From Mucilaginibacter lappiensis (GTDB lineage: Bacteria > Bacteroidota > Bacteroidia > Sphingobacteriales > Sphingobacteriaceae), in NCBI RefSeq assembly GCF_900155965.1, contig NZ_FTMG01000012.1, positions 62,001 to 126,000 on the forward strand: a stretch of 64,000 bases of DNA. Direction: 5' to 3'. The position numbers and the translations under genes are program-made. Under the pieces are notes generated by a model. It saw nothing but the letters and a program-made list of their open reading frames with translations, had not been told where the DNA came from and made no database searches. The number at the start of each line of letters is the position of its first letter. Position 1 is the stretch's first letter. Shown here in pieces: positions 1 to 8,383 of the stretch.

Positions 1-18
1 GTAAAGTTTAAGAGGACA

Positions 19-150
19 AAACTTTTTAAAGCTCGAATTTTAACAATTTTTTTAGTCGAAAACAGAGTAAAAACACATCACTTTTGCCATGTCTAATTAG
101 ATATAACGCCATTTTAACAATTTTCAATAAATTTTTGATGTGTTTTAAAA
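19..150. repeat. AT-rich noncoding block resembling 59651-59780
   Basis: AT-rich stretch with no credible gene. It carries an AAACTTTTTAAA word at 19-30 and ATTTTAACA words at 37-45 and 111-119, followed by AATTTTTGA near 130. The same words occur in the same order upstream of truB (59651, 59668, 59742 and 59761), and the two TTTTAACA words are 74 nt apart in both places. This suggests two copies of one noncoding element. Its function is unknown. Confidence 0.45.
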
Positions 151-225
151 ACTTTAAAAAGTATTAATTTATGAATAGACAATTGACTACATACCAAACG
201 GTCGGTTTTTGTTTTGTCTTAACTA

Positions 226-262
226 AACAGCCCGGTTATCTGCTAAAGATAACCGGGCTGTT
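226..262. terminator. Perfect 16-bp hairpin
   Basis: AACAGCCCGGTTATCT (226-241) and its exact reverse complement (247-262) are separated by a 5-nt loop. It is GC-rich at its core, as in an intrinsic terminator, but the T-tract on either side is poor. It may end a gene lying left of the window, or it may be a structural repeat. Confidence 0.5.
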
Positions 263-337
263 GCTTTGATACGATGTGCGAAAAACTCGGCGGAATAAGC
301 AAACTCCTTAGCGCCTGAATAGGTAACTGCGTTTAAC

Positions 338-490
338 AGGCGGCACCTACGGAGCCGGGATTTCTTCTGTATTTTACTATAAACAGGTTACTCCTCCGGA
401 GTTGTGTTTGTGGCATTTATTTGACTCCGGAGGAGTAACCTGTTTGTAGCCAGAAAACAATACATTTAGCGGCTCCGGTAGGTGCCTCCT
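338..490. repeat. Nested double palindrome
   Basis: The inner arms are a perfect 22-bp inverted repeat (381-402 and 424-445, core ACTCCTCCGGAGT). The outer arms (about 338-357 and 470-490, core GGCACCTACGGAGCCG) match with a single extra base. The element is about 153 bp, noncoding, with no ORF inside. Its form fits a REP-like or MITE-like dispersed element rather than a terminator. It lies upstream of the DoxX gene. Confidence 0.7.
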
Positions 491-581
491 ATCAGCGCCT
501 TAATCTAAAAGCGATTTCCCTGATCATACAAAAAAATCAAATCGATTGTAAGGAATCGCTTTGTAAAAAGACTAACCTCAC

Positions 582-1043
582 ATGAACACAAAGTATCAAC
601 AATACGCTCCTTTGATTTTAAGATTGGTGATGGGATTTGGTTTTATCGTGCATGGTTGGGTGAAACTGAGTCGTGGCCCCGCTGGCTTTGAAAAGCTGAT
701 CGCACAGGCAGGTGTTCCTTTTCCTCATTTTACATCATGGCTGGTGCCCTTAACAGAGGTTGGGGGAGGATTGGCTTTGATGGCAGGGGGTTTTACTACA
801 CTGGTGGCTATTCCGCTTATCATGACCATGCTGGTGGCCATGATCACCGTACAACTCAAATTTGGTTTCAGCTCGGTGAATACCATCGGCTTAACACCCC
901 AGGGGCCGAAGTTTGGTCCTCCCGGTTATGAGATCAACCTACTATATATTGGCGGACTAATATCGTTAATTATCACAGGTGCCGGGGCATTTTCTGTGGA
1001 TGGTTTGTTAGCCAGGCAGCGGGTTAAAAAAGCGCATAAATAA
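582..1043 (+). CDS. DoxX family membrane protein
   Basis: A 153-residue integral membrane protein with four predicted membrane segments (about 10-27, 50-68, 74-92 and 120-140). The N-terminal RLVMGFGFIVHGWVKL and the VPLTEVGGGLALM segment are typical of the DoxX/DoxD-like family, linked to oxidoreductase-associated membrane functions whose substrate is usually unknown. It sits alone after a long noncoding region, 66 bp before the chromate transporter on the same strand. The family call is firm; the physiological role is not. Confidence 0.85.
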   Translation: MNTKYQQYAPLILRLVMGFGFIVHGWVKLSRGPAGFEKLIAQAGVPFPHFTSWLVPLTEVGGGLALMAGGFTTLVAIPLIMTMLVAMITVQLKFGFSSVNTIGLTPQGPKFGPPGYEINLLYIGGLISLIITGAGAFSVDGLLARQRVKKAHK

Positions 1044-1109
1044 GTATAAAAACGAAGAATTAAGGGTCTTTTTATTTGGTCTGACGCGTATTTTTTCGTA
1101 TTTTTAAAG

Positions 1110-2435
1110 ATGCCGGACAAGCTATCTGCAGGGCGCCCTGAGTTTAAAGAAGCCCTGAAATTTTGGTTCAAATTAGGCTGGATCAGCTTTGGCGGTACAG
1201 CCGGTCACATCGCCATCATGCATGATTTTTTAGTGGATAAAAAGAAGTGGATCAGTAACAGCCGCTTTTTTCATGCCCTGAGTATCTGTATGTTGTTGCC
1301 CGGTCCGGAGGCACAGCAACTGGCCATATATATAGGCAAACAATTGCATGGCCGTAAAGGCGGACTGGCAGCCGGTACCCTGTTTGTGCTGCCCTCCATG
1401 TTTATTTTACTGGGATTGAGTATCATTTATGTATCATACGGAAACCTGCCCTGGATATATGCCATGTTTAACGGACTCAAGCCGGCCGTGATTGCCATTA
1501 TTATAGGGGCCTTGTTTAAGGTTGGGCAAAAGTCACTACAGGGCGTTCTGCATTATGTGGTGGCAGGTATAGCGTTTGTCTGTATCTTCTTTTTTAATAT
1601 ACCCTTGCTTACCATCATCATCGCTACTATTTTGCTGGCCCTTCTTATTAGGTATATCTTTCCACGAGTGTTGAAAGTTGATGCCGGGCAGGAAGAGCAA
1701 CTGGCAAGTAACGAGCAGGAGTATTTTGTGAATAAGTTTTCGGTTACCGAAAATCAATTTGAGCTCAAACAGTTGTTGATGCAATTGCTGGTGTTCCTGC
1801 TTTTGTGGTTGCTGCCCCTTGCATTCTTTTACCTGTTTAGTCCAGATTTTTTATTCTGGAAAACATTGATCCTGTTTTTTACCCAAACCGCCTTTTTCAC
1901 CATCGGTGGCTCCTATACCGTGATGCCCTACGTGGCTCAGTTTGCGGTTGGTAAACTGAACTGGTTATCCAAATCGCAAATGGTTGATGGCTTTGCCCTT
2001 GCCGAAACTACACCGGGGCCGCTCATTATTGTGGTGGGTTTTGTGGGTTTTATGGCGGGATTTAATCACTTCCATGCTTCCATAGCTATGGGCAGCATAG
2101 CGCTTTTCGCTACCATATTCTATACCTTTTTGCCCTGCTTCTTATATGTGTTTGCCGGTGGACCGTTAATCGAAAAATCACATGGCAGCGAGATAGTGAG
2201 TCAGATATTGAAACTGGTTACGGCTGCCGTCGTAGGTGTGATTCTGAACCTGACTTTGTTCCTGGGTAAAGATGTTGTTTTTCCTGGTGGATTGTCATGG
2301 CATCATTTGAATGTTTTGTCAACAGTATGGATAGGGGTAACCCTTGTTTTGATGCAGCGATTTAAGCTCAATGTGATATACCTGATATTGTTAAGTTTGG
2401 CTTTGGGATTGTTGCGGTTTGTGTTGAAGGTGTAG
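1110..2435 (+). CDS. chrA: Chromate transporter family protein (ChrA/CHR)
   Basis: A 441-residue membrane protein with the two-fold CHR organisation. The N-terminal half has KLGWISFGGTAGHIA followed by a LLPGPEAQQLA motif. The C-terminal half repeats the pattern with FFTIGGSYTVMPYV and ETTPGPLIIVVGFVG. The length fits the long-chain (two-domain) ChrA type that exports chromate, possibly by exchange with sulfate or protons. A charged linker at about 190-220 separates the halves. No chrB-like regulator is adjacent, so the true substrate in this organism is inferred from family only. Confidence 0.85.
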   Translation: MPDKLSAGRPEFKEALKFWFKLGWISFGGTAGHIAIMHDFLVDKKKWISNSRFFHALSICMLLPGPEAQQLAIYIGKQLHGRKGGLAAGTLFVLPSMFILLGLSIIYVSYGNLPWIYAMFNGLKPAVIAIIIGALFKVGQKSLQGVLHYVVAGIAFVCIFFFNIPLLTIIIATILLALLIRYIFPRVLKVDAGQEEQLASNEQEYFVNKFSVTENQFELKQLLMQLLVFLLLWLLPLAFFYLFSPDFLFWKTLILFFTQTAFFTIGGSYTVMPYVAQFAVGKLNWLSKSQMVDGFALAETTPGPLIIVVGFVGFMAGFNHFHASIAMGSIALFATIFYTFLPCFLYVFAGGPLIEKSHGSEIVSQILKLVTAAVVGVILNLTLFLGKDVVFPGGLSWHHLNVLSTVWIGVTLVLMQRFKLNVIYLILLSLALGLLRFVLKV

Positions 2436-2448
2436 GGGGAAACATACT

Positions 2449-2528
2449 GTCATGCTGAGCGGAGCGAAGCATCTATTATTGAATAGTGCATGTCGCAGAA
2501 TAGATCCTTCACTACGTTCAGGATGACA
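2449..2528. repeat. Palindromic dispersed repeat, TGTCATGCTGAGC type
   Basis: It begins TGTCATGCTGAGCGGAGCGA and ends TTCAGGATGACA, so the ends are imperfect reverse complements. About 80 bp, noncoding. It is followed within 60 bp by a second, different palindromic repeat, between the chromate transporter and the convergent oxidoreductase gene. Confidence 0.75.
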
Positions 2529-2585
2529 AAAAAACTGGGTTTTAAAAGCACTCTTCATGTGAGACGGATTGACAAACCAGAATCA

Positions 2586-2676
2586 TGTCATTGCGAGGAG
2601 GAACGACGAAGCAATCTCGTAGCTATTCTTATCGATCAGAACGCGATGAGATTGCCACGCTGCGCTCGCAATGACA
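2586..2676. repeat. Palindromic dispersed repeat, TGTCATTGCGAGG type
   Basis: The left end TGTCATTGCGAGG and right end GCTCGCAATGACA are reverse complements, with GAAGCAATCTC and GAGATTGCCACGC internal arms. A relative is present at 23118-23197 inside the nuo operon. An apparent 107-residue ORF across this region is an artefact of the repeat. Confidence 0.75.
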
Positions 2677-2714
2677 TATGGGAAAAAACAAGGCAGAATG
2701 AGCCTCCCCCTCAA

Positions 2715-3569
2715 TTATTTTCCTACCTGTTTAATCACAGCGATCACATCCTCTTCGCCATGCTGGGCTTCGGCTTCCTGGAAAGTTTGGTAAGCTATTT
2801 TAGCCAGTGGTGAGTTGAGGCCTTCGGCTTTGGCCAGGCGCAGGTCCTTGGCAATATGTTTCAGTGCAAATGCTGCCTTATAATTATCGTTCAAAATAGC
2901 CTCTCCTTTTATTTTGGCTACCACATTACCCAGTGCGCTGTTATTGATAATGGTAAGCATATCCTCGGTTTTGATATCATTTTGCTGCGCAAATAGTACG
3001 GTTTCTGCCAGCCCCTGCACATGAAAGCTCAACAAGGTGTTAATAGCCAGCTTGGCGGTATTGCCCGCCCCGGTTTCGCCTACCAGCAAGGTTAGCTTAC
3101 CCAGTTTTTCCAATATGGGTTTGGCCTGCTCATAAGTAGCAGAGGCGCCACCTACCATGATCACTAGTGTACCCTCCTGGGCCTGTTTTACACTGCCTGA
3201 TACGGGTGCATCCAGGTAGTCGCTGCCTTGCTCGCGGCACAACGCAGCCATTTCTTTGCTGATAGCAGGAGATACAGTACTCATGTTGATGATGATCTTG
3301 CCTTTAGCTTTAGCGCTCAATAAACCATCTTTTCCAGTAAATATATCGCTGATGGCCTCATCGTTGGAAACCATGACGAAAACTACATTGGTTTGCTGTA
3401 TCAATTCTTTGGGTGATAATGCTATAGCCGCACCCATGGCTTTCAGGGATGCTTCTTTTGCTTTACTGCGGTTGTAAACGGTTACCGGATAACCTGCGTT
3501 GATCAGCTGCTGCGACATAGGGATACCCATATTGCCCAGACCGATCCATCCTATTTTTGTTGTATTCAT
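2715..3569 (-). CDS. NAD(P)-dependent oxidoreductase, 3-hydroxyisobutyrate dehydrogenase family
   Basis: A 284-residue beta-hydroxyacid dehydrogenase. The N-terminal Rossmann fold shows GLGNMG at 10-15. The substrate-binding signature DAPVSGSVKQA lies at about 120-130. The catalytic lysine is in GAGNTAKLAIN (K173). The C-terminal helical domain completes the usual family length. Family members reduce or oxidise short beta-hydroxyacids (3-hydroxyisobutyrate, tartronate semialdehyde, succinic semialdehyde); the substrate cannot be chosen from sequence alone. An SDR gene on the same strand lies 112 bp upstream of its start. Confidence 0.88.
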   Translation of the reverse strand: MNTTKIGWIGLGNMGIPMSQQLINAGYPVTVYNRSKAKEASLKAMGAAIALSPKELIQQTNVVFVMVSNDEAISDIFTGKDGLLSAKAKGKIIINMSTVSPAISKEMAALCREQGSDYLDAPVSGSVKQAQEGTLVIMVGGASATYEQAKPILEKLGKLTLLVGETGAGNTAKLAINTLLSFHVQGLAETVLFAQQNDIKTEDMLTIINNSALGNVVAKIKGEAILNDNYKAAFALKHIAKDLRLAKAEGLNSPLAKIAYQTFQEAEAQHGEEDVIAVIKQVGK

Positions 3570-3681
3570 GGTATATGTGGATTTTAAATATGGTGCAAAG
3601 TTTCGTAAACAAAACGGATAGAATACTTAACCAAATGGTAAAATCTTCTTTATGTATTGTCATTTTTTTAACGGACAATCA

Positions 3682-4455
3682 TTATGCCGGGAATTGGACT
3701 CCCGATATGCGGGCGCACTCGGTCATAAACTTTTCCTGTACCTCTGGGTCAGCCGCTGCCGGCAAAAAAGGACGGTGCTGCAGATGATAAAAATATTCGC
3801 CCGATACCATGGCTCGCGGTTCGTTACTGATGGCCAGCCATACCTGCGTTTTGGGCGCATCGGCCAAGCTATCCGGTGCGCCGGGGCCGCCCATTTTGGT
3901 GGCTACCCAGCCAGGTTCCAAAGCATTTGAAAATACGCTGAGCCATTCGCGGGCCACGGCGAAGGCCAGTAGCACGTTATGCAGTTTAGAATCGGCATAG
4001 GCGCTAAAGCCGTCCCAGCGGCGGTCGGTCCAGGTAAGGTCTTTCAATGAAGCATCCCCGCTTCGGTGCAAACCCGAACTGAGGTATACCAGGCGTTTGG
4101 GCTGATGGATCAGCGCAGTTAATATATAAGGAGCCAGACTGTTCACCGCGAAAACATGCGACAGGCCGTCTACAGTTTCTATGCGCCGCGGTTCGGTATA
4201 GCCCACGGCAGCGTTATGGATAACGGCATCAAACAAACCCAGGTTATTTACCTTTTGGGCCAGGGCAACGGTTTCTTTGATGCTGGCGAGGTCGCCGCTT
4301 ACCGCAGTTTCGGCGCCGTGTACTGCCGCCAGAGCTTCCCTGGCTCTTTGCTCGTTACGGGCATGCAGTACTACCGAATGCCCGGCTTTAACCAGCAGTT
4401 GGGCGGCCATCTGCCCCAACCCATCTGCCGATCCTGTTATGAATATACGTGACAT
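3682..4455 (-). CDS. Short-chain dehydrogenase/reductase (SDR)
   Basis: A 257-residue classical SDR. The cofactor motif TGSADGLG starts at residue 7, HNAAVG lies at 80-85 (N81), the catalytic serine is in LVYLSSG (about 126-127), and YADSK gives Y153 and K157. The full catalytic set is present, so it should be an active NAD(P)H oxidoreductase; its substrate is unknown. It shares strand with the oxidoreductase at 2715-3569, and the two may be co-transcribed, though the 112-bp gap leaves room for a separate promoter. Confidence 0.88.
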   Translation of the reverse strand: MSRIFITGSADGLGQMAAQLLVKAGHSVVLHARNEQRAREALAAVHGAETAVSGDLASIKETVALAQKVNNLGLFDAVIHNAAVGYTEPRRIETVDGLSHVFAVNSLAPYILTALIHQPKRLVYLSSGLHRSGDASLKDLTWTDRRWDGFSAYADSKLHNVLLAFAVAREWLSVFSNALEPGWVATKMGGPGAPDSLADAPKTQVWLAISNEPRAMVSGEYFYHLQHRPFLPAAADPEVQEKFMTECARISGVQFPA

Positions 4456-4716
4456 GATCTTTTCTTTTTTATGATAACAAAGTTAGGGGAGAAAAGATGA
4501 GGGTGGATTATCAAATGGTAAAAACGTGGGTTAGGAGAAGCATGTAATGTGTCTCTACAATTAATAAAGGGGAAGCATGATTTCAGCTTTCAGCTGAACA
4601 AAAGCCGGAGGCTTTAACCATGCGAACCACGAGATACGCTGCGCTAATCTCGCCGTAGCGGGAGTTAACGGCTATGGGCAAGAGCCGAGCGACTGCGGCG
4701 GGGAAGGCATTGTTAA

Positions 4717-5055
4717 TTACAGCTGACGTTGATATTCCAGATAACGTTCACCTATCTTCTTATGCTTTTCGACAAACTCTTTTGCCTCCCGTAAGGTTTC
4801 CGGATAGATAGCTGTTCTCGTGGCCCCGTTAGGGTTATCAGGAATAGGCTCATAAATATGATTATATATAAATCCATGAGCTACAAGGTATCTTACTGTT
4901 TCCCATTTAGTATTATCTGATTTTCTGGGCGGTCTAAAATTGTAAGACATGTAAGTCATGACTTTTCCACAATGAGGGCATGTAGCATCTCTCACTTCAG
5001 TAGCTATCATATTGAAAGCTATTTTACAATTTAAGCAAACATTCTTGTGTCCCAT
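4717..5055 (-). CDS. Small zinc-ribbon protein of unknown function
   Basis: 112 residues. An N-terminal zinc ribbon is formed by C7-x2-C10 and C26-x2-C29 (CPHCGK). The rest is polar and helical, with a conserved-looking segment TKWETVRYLVAHGFIYNHI in the middle and a charged C-terminus (EFVEKHKKIGERY). No enzyme signature is visible. A similar architecture occurs in uncharacterised Bacteroidota proteins, but I do not recognise a named family. It lies downstream of metK on the same strand but beyond the metK terminator hairpin, so it is probably expressed separately. Confidence 0.7.
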   Translation of the reverse strand: MGHKNVCLNCKIAFNMIATEVRDATCPHCGKVMTYMSYNFRPPRKSDNTKWETVRYLVAHGFIYNHIYEPIPDNPNGATRTAIYPETLREAKEFVEKHKKIGERYLEYQRQL

Positions 5056-5124
5056 CGATGTTATTTTTATACATAAAGATAGTGAATGATGTTACAAACA
5101 TCTAAGCTGGGGTAGGCATCAACA

Positions 5125-5158
5125 AAAATAGCGATGAGTATTCACTCATCGCTATTTT
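5125..5158 (-). terminator. metK terminator hairpin
   Basis: A perfect 15-bp inverted repeat (5125-5139 and 5144-5158, core AGCGATGAGT) with a 4-nt loop and A/T-rich ends lies immediately downstream of metK on the minus strand. It has the form of a rho-independent terminator. Confidence 0.8.
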
Positions 5159-5176
5159 ATATGGGTATAATAAATT

Positions 5177-6427
5177 TTACAAACCGAAAGCCTGTTTTAC
5201 TTTGTCAACATAATCCAGTTTTTCCCAGGTAAACAGTTCTACTTCGCGTTTTAGTTCGCTGCCATCATGGGCAATGAACGTTTTGGTTACTATTTCATTT
5301 GGTTTGCCGAAGTGACCGTAAGCGGCGGTTTCACTGTATATAGGGTTACGCAGTTTAAAGCGGGTTTCAATAGCGTATGGGGTCATGTTAAATACTTCCT
5401 CTACTTTTTTTGCTATTTCGCCGTCGTGCAACTTTACTTTGGCTGTGCCATAGGTGTTTACGTAGATTCCCATCGGTTGTGCCACGCCAATAGCGTAGGA
5501 AACCTGAACCAGTACCTCATCACAAACACCGGCAGCTACCAGGTTTTTGGCGATGTGGCGGGTTGCATAAGCTGCGGAACGATCAACCTTTGAAGGATCT
5601 TTACCCGAAAAAGCACCACCACCATGTGCACCTTTACCGCCGTAGGTATCTACAATGATTTTACGACCGGTTAAGCCGGTATCACCATGCGGCCCGCCGA
5701 TAACAAATTTACCAGTTGGGTTGATGTGATATTTGATCTGATCGTTAAAGAAGTGGGCGTATTTTGGATATTTAGCTTCAACGCGTGGAATAAGGATGCT
5801 GATGATATCCTGTTTGATTTTGGCCAGCATCGTTTTTTCTTCATCAAAATCATCATGCTGGGTTGATATCACAATGGCATCAATGCGTTGTGGCTTGTTA
5901 TCGTCGCTATACTCCAAAGTAACCTGCGATTTGGCATCAGGCCTCAGGTATTTGATTTCCTTGTTTTCGCGGCGGATAGCTGCCAGCTCAATTAATAGGG
6001 CATGGGCAATATCCAATGCCAGAGGCATATAGTTGTCGGTTTCAACCGTGGCATAGCCAAACATCATACCCTGGTCGCCGGCGCCTTGCTCTTCTTTAGC
6101 CTGACGGTCAACCCCCTGGTTAATATCCGGCGATTGCTCGTGAATAGCCGATAGCACGCCGCAAGAACTACCATCAAACATGTACTCGCCTTTGGTGTAC
6201 CCAATTTTATTGATCACTTCGCGGGCAATTTTTTGTACATCTAAATAAGCTTTTGATTTTACCTCGCCGGCTAAAATTACCTGTCCGGTAGTTACCAGTG
6301 TTTCACAGGCAACTTTTGAATTTTCGTCAAACGCCAAAAAATGGTCAATCAGTGCGTCTGATATTTGGTCTGCAACTTTATCCGGGTGTCCTTCTGATAC
6401 GGATTCAGAGGTAAATAAGTATGGCAT
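5177..6427 (-). CDS. metK: S-adenosylmethionine synthetase (methionine adenosyltransferase)
   Basis: A 416-residue cytosolic enzyme making S-adenosylmethionine from ATP and methionine. Signatures seen: GHPDKVADQISDALIDHF near the N-terminus, the GAGDQGMMFGYA hexapeptide region, and the glycine-rich loop GGKGAHGGGAFSGKD followed by PSKVDRSAAY. It is somewhat longer than the E. coli enzyme (384), as in other Bacteroidota. A SAM-II-type riboswitch lies about 70 nt upstream on the same strand, so feedback control by SAM is expected. A terminator hairpin follows the gene, indicating a single-gene transcript. Confidence 0.98.
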   Translation of the reverse strand: MPYLFTSESVSEGHPDKVADQISDALIDHFLAFDENSKVACETLVTTGQVILAGEVKSKAYLDVQKIAREVINKIGYTKGEYMFDGSSCGVLSAIHEQSPDINQGVDRQAKEEQGAGDQGMMFGYATVETDNYMPLALDIAHALLIELAAIRRENKEIKYLRPDAKSQVTLEYSDDNKPQRIDAIVISTQHDDFDEEKTMLAKIKQDIISILIPRVEAKYPKYAHFFNDQIKYHINPTGKFVIGGPHGDTGLTGRKIIVDTYGGKGAHGGGAFSGKDPSKVDRSAAYATRHIAKNLVAAGVCDEVLVQVSYAIGVAQPMGIYVNTYGTAKVKLHDGEIAKKVEEVFNMTPYAIETRFKLRNPIYSETAAYGHFGKPNEIVTKTFIAHDGSELKREVELFTWEKLDYVDKVKQAFGL

Positions 6428-6496
6428 ATAAGTTTGATAAAAAATTAATTAATAAAACCGAAAGGAGTAAGTTTTAACGGATCGAGGTAAAAAGAA

Positions 6497-6570
6497 GCGT
6501 TGGTTTTAGCACTTTTTTACGTGGTTGCAATCCAGCCTTATGTGTACAAGGCAATTAAATCAGTCCACTT
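6497..6570 (-). promoter_or_regulatory. SAM-II-type riboswitch upstream of metK
   Basis: Read on the minus strand, the segment contains GUGG-ACUGAUUUAA, a GCCUU...AAGGC hairpin insert, GGAUUGCAA-CCAC, then GUAAAAAAGUGCUAAAACC. GUGG pairs with CCAC to make P1. The CUGAUUUAA, UUGCAA and UGCUAAAA words are the conserved core of the SAM-II (metA) aptamer, whose tail forms a pseudoknot with the P1 loop. An inserted hairpin in the loop is a variation on the basic form. Placement before metK agrees with SAM sensing. A covariance-model search (Rfam RF00521) would settle it. Confidence 0.82.
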
Positions 6571-6578
6571 TCGGGTGG

Positions 6579-6624
6579 CAAAAATAAAACAAATTTCACA
6601 AAGCCGAAAATACATTTACTTTTG
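6579..6624. promoter_or_regulatory. Divergent promoter region for metK and the lipid kinase gene
   Basis: On the minus strand TATTTTTG (6579-6586) fits the Bacteroidota -7 element TAnnTTTG and would start transcription right at the riboswitch 5' end. On the plus strand TACTTTTG (6617-6624) fits the same element 22 nt before the lipid kinase start. Clear -33 TTTG boxes at ideal spacing were not seen. Confidence 0.5.
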
Positions 6625-6646
6625 GGGGCTGAAATAATACAGATAA

Positions 6647-7537
6647 TTGAAACGTAAAGCGTTATTTATAATAAACCCTATATCGGGTGGGAAGAAGAAG
6701 GACGGTGTACCTGATCTTATTGATCAAAATATTGATAAGGCGGTGTTTGATGCAACCATTGTTTTTAGCGATGGTATATCACACGCGCGCATCATTGCAT
6801 TGGAGGCGGTGGGTAAGTACGATATTATTGTGGCCGTAGGCGGCGATGGTACCGTAAATGAAATAGCATCGGCCATTGTGGGAAGCGATACGGCCCTGGG
6901 CATAGTGCCTTATGGATCGGGCAACGGCCTGGCCCGCTTTTTAGGTATTCCCATGAACCCTAACCAGGCCATACAAGCCCTGGTAAACGGCCAAGCAGAA
7001 AACATTGATTCGGGTACGATAAACGGGAAGCCATTTTTTAATATGGCGGGTATGGGTTTTGATGCCCATATCAGCGAGGTGTTTTCGCACGGCAAAAAAC
7101 GAGGCTTTATATCCTACATCAAATCATCTATGCAGGAGATAGCCACTTATGATGAACAGGAATACCATATTGAAATTGACGGTAAAGTTTATGAGCGCAA
7201 GGCATTTATGCTCAGCATTGCCAATTCATCGCAATATGGCAACAACGCGCATATCTCACCCAATGCATCGGTACAGGATGGTTTATTGGATGTTTGCCTG
7301 ATCAGGAAGTTCCCATTATGGCGTTTCCCGGAAATGGGTATCCGGATGTTGACCAAAACATCAGAGAGTACCAGTTATGTAGAAATTATACGCGGCAAGC
7401 AAATTAATGTAACCCGCAAAACCGAAGGCCCTATACATCTTGACGGCGAGCCGCAGGTAATGGGGACTGCTATACATATTAATATAGTGCCCAGTTCGTT
7501 AAAAGTTATTGTGGGCCCAACCTATAAAAAGAATTAA
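6647..7537 (+). CDS. Diacylglycerol kinase family lipid kinase (YegS/DgkB-like)
   Basis: 296 residues with the DAGK catalytic domain: FIINPISGGKKK at the N-terminus, then GGDGTVNEIASAI (phosphate-binding loop) and PYGSGNGLAR. The C-terminal beta domain ends with HLDGEPQ, typical of the family. It probably phosphorylates diacylglycerol, sphingoid base or undecaprenol-type lipids at the membrane; the substrate is not resolved. The start is TTG at 6647, chosen because the conserved NPISGG motif follows within 10 residues and no in-frame ATG precedes it; a -7 box lies 22 nt upstream. Confidence 0.88.
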   Translation: MKRKALFIINPISGGKKKDGVPDLIDQNIDKAVFDATIVFSDGISHARIIALEAVGKYDIIVAVGGDGTVNEIASAIVGSDTALGIVPYGSGNGLARFLGIPMNPNQAIQALVNGQAENIDSGTINGKPFFNMAGMGFDAHISEVFSHGKKRGFISYIKSSMQEIATYDEQEYHIEIDGKVYERKAFMLSIANSSQYGNNAHISPNASVQDGLLDVCLIRKFPLWRFPEMGIRMLTKTSESTSYVEIIRGKQINVTRKTEGPIHLDGEPQVMGTAIHINIVPSSLKVIVGPTYKKN

Positions 7538-7550
7538 GGCGTTTGAGGTA

Positions 7551-7616
7551 CGTGGCTCGTGTTGCGCGTTTCGGGTAGCCAAAAGCAAACACCCATCATC
7601 CGCAACACGAACCACG
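7551..7616. repeat. Word-type palindrome (CGTGGCTCGTGTTGCG)
   Basis: Left arm 7551-7566 and right arm 7601-7616 are inverted copies with one mismatch; the right flank continues with GAACC and AACACGAACC words. The spacer lies between the lipid kinase and SUI1 genes, and belongs to the same style of variable word palindromes seen elsewhere in this window. Confidence 0.7.
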
Positions 7617-7645
7617 AACCCGGTAACACGAACCAGATAGAAATT

Positions 7646-7981
7646 ATGGCTAAGAAAAATTTCACAGGGGTAGTATACTCTACAGATCCTGATTTTCAAT
7701 ACCAGGAAAACGGAGGGCAAGCCGCACAAACGCTACCTCCGCAGCAGCAAAACCTTAAAATTTATCTTGATCGTAAAGGGGGCAGTAAACTGGTTACCCG
7801 CGTTACGGATTTTGTTGGTACCGATGCCGATCTGGAGCTTATTGGAAAAAAGTTAAAAACTAAATGCGGGGTAGGTGGTTCGGTAAAAGACGGAGAAATA
7901 TTGATACAAGGCGATTTCAGGGATAAAATTTTAACCCTGCTGCAAACAGATGGATATAAAGCTAAAAAAGCGGGGGGATAA
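7646..7981 (+). CDS. Translation initiation factor SUI1-like protein (YciH family)
   Basis: 111 residues counted from ATG 7646 (MAKKNFTGVVYST). The reading frame is open further upstream to 7559, but that part is the palindromic repeat and unlikely to be translated. The C-terminal two-thirds is a SUI1/eIF1 domain: DRKGGSKLVTRV then KKLKTKCGVGGSVKDGEILI. Bacterial YciH-like members are stress-related, ribosome-associated factors proposed to act on initiation fidelity; this role is taken from the family. It is monocistronic in appearance. Confidence 0.88.
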   Translation: MAKKNFTGVVYSTDPDFQYQENGGQAAQTLPPQQQNLKIYLDRKGGSKLVTRVTDFVGTDADLELIGKKLKTKCGVGGSVKDGEILIQGDFRDKILTLLQTDGYKAKKAGG

Positions 7982-8383
7982 TTAAGGCATAAACACGCCG
8001 GATAAAAAAATAGCTAAGCGTATAACATACACTAAAATAAAAAAAAACTTTTAGCGTTATACTACTCCCGGCCGCTATGAAATGGCTTTAAAACCAATAT
8101 TGTAACATATTAATAACACAATTTTTATCAGTTAAGGCTTGATAATCTAAAAAAAAATGGTTTTCATTGCAAATAATTGTCGTGGCAACACACAATATTT
8201 AAGCATTGTTACGTTAATAATGACCAATTAAGCACAAAATGTAATTCGGTATTAAAAAATTGTAAAGAATAACATAAAAGATTTTTTTATTTCATTAAAA
8301 TTCTATTTTTGTTATTCGCTAATTAAAAGCACATTTAACAAACTTATAATATAAACAAAAACTAAAACTAAAATTTAAAAGTA
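7982..8383 (+). promoter_or_regulatory. AT-rich intergenic region with ExbB operon promoter
   Basis: About 400 bp with no convincing ORF. It is strongly AT-rich just before the ExbB start. TATTTTTG at 8304-8311 fits a -7 element, which would give a leader of about 70 nt. No clear operator repeat was found. Confidence 0.4.

Noticed and set aside
2490..2813. 107-residue plus-strand ORF after the chromate transporter
   Set aside because: It is made of two dispersed palindromic repeats and then the antisense of the oxidoreductase gene.
7559..7645. Upstream extension of the SUI1 reading frame
   Set aside because: These 29 codons are the word palindrome; the conserved protein begins at ATG 7646.
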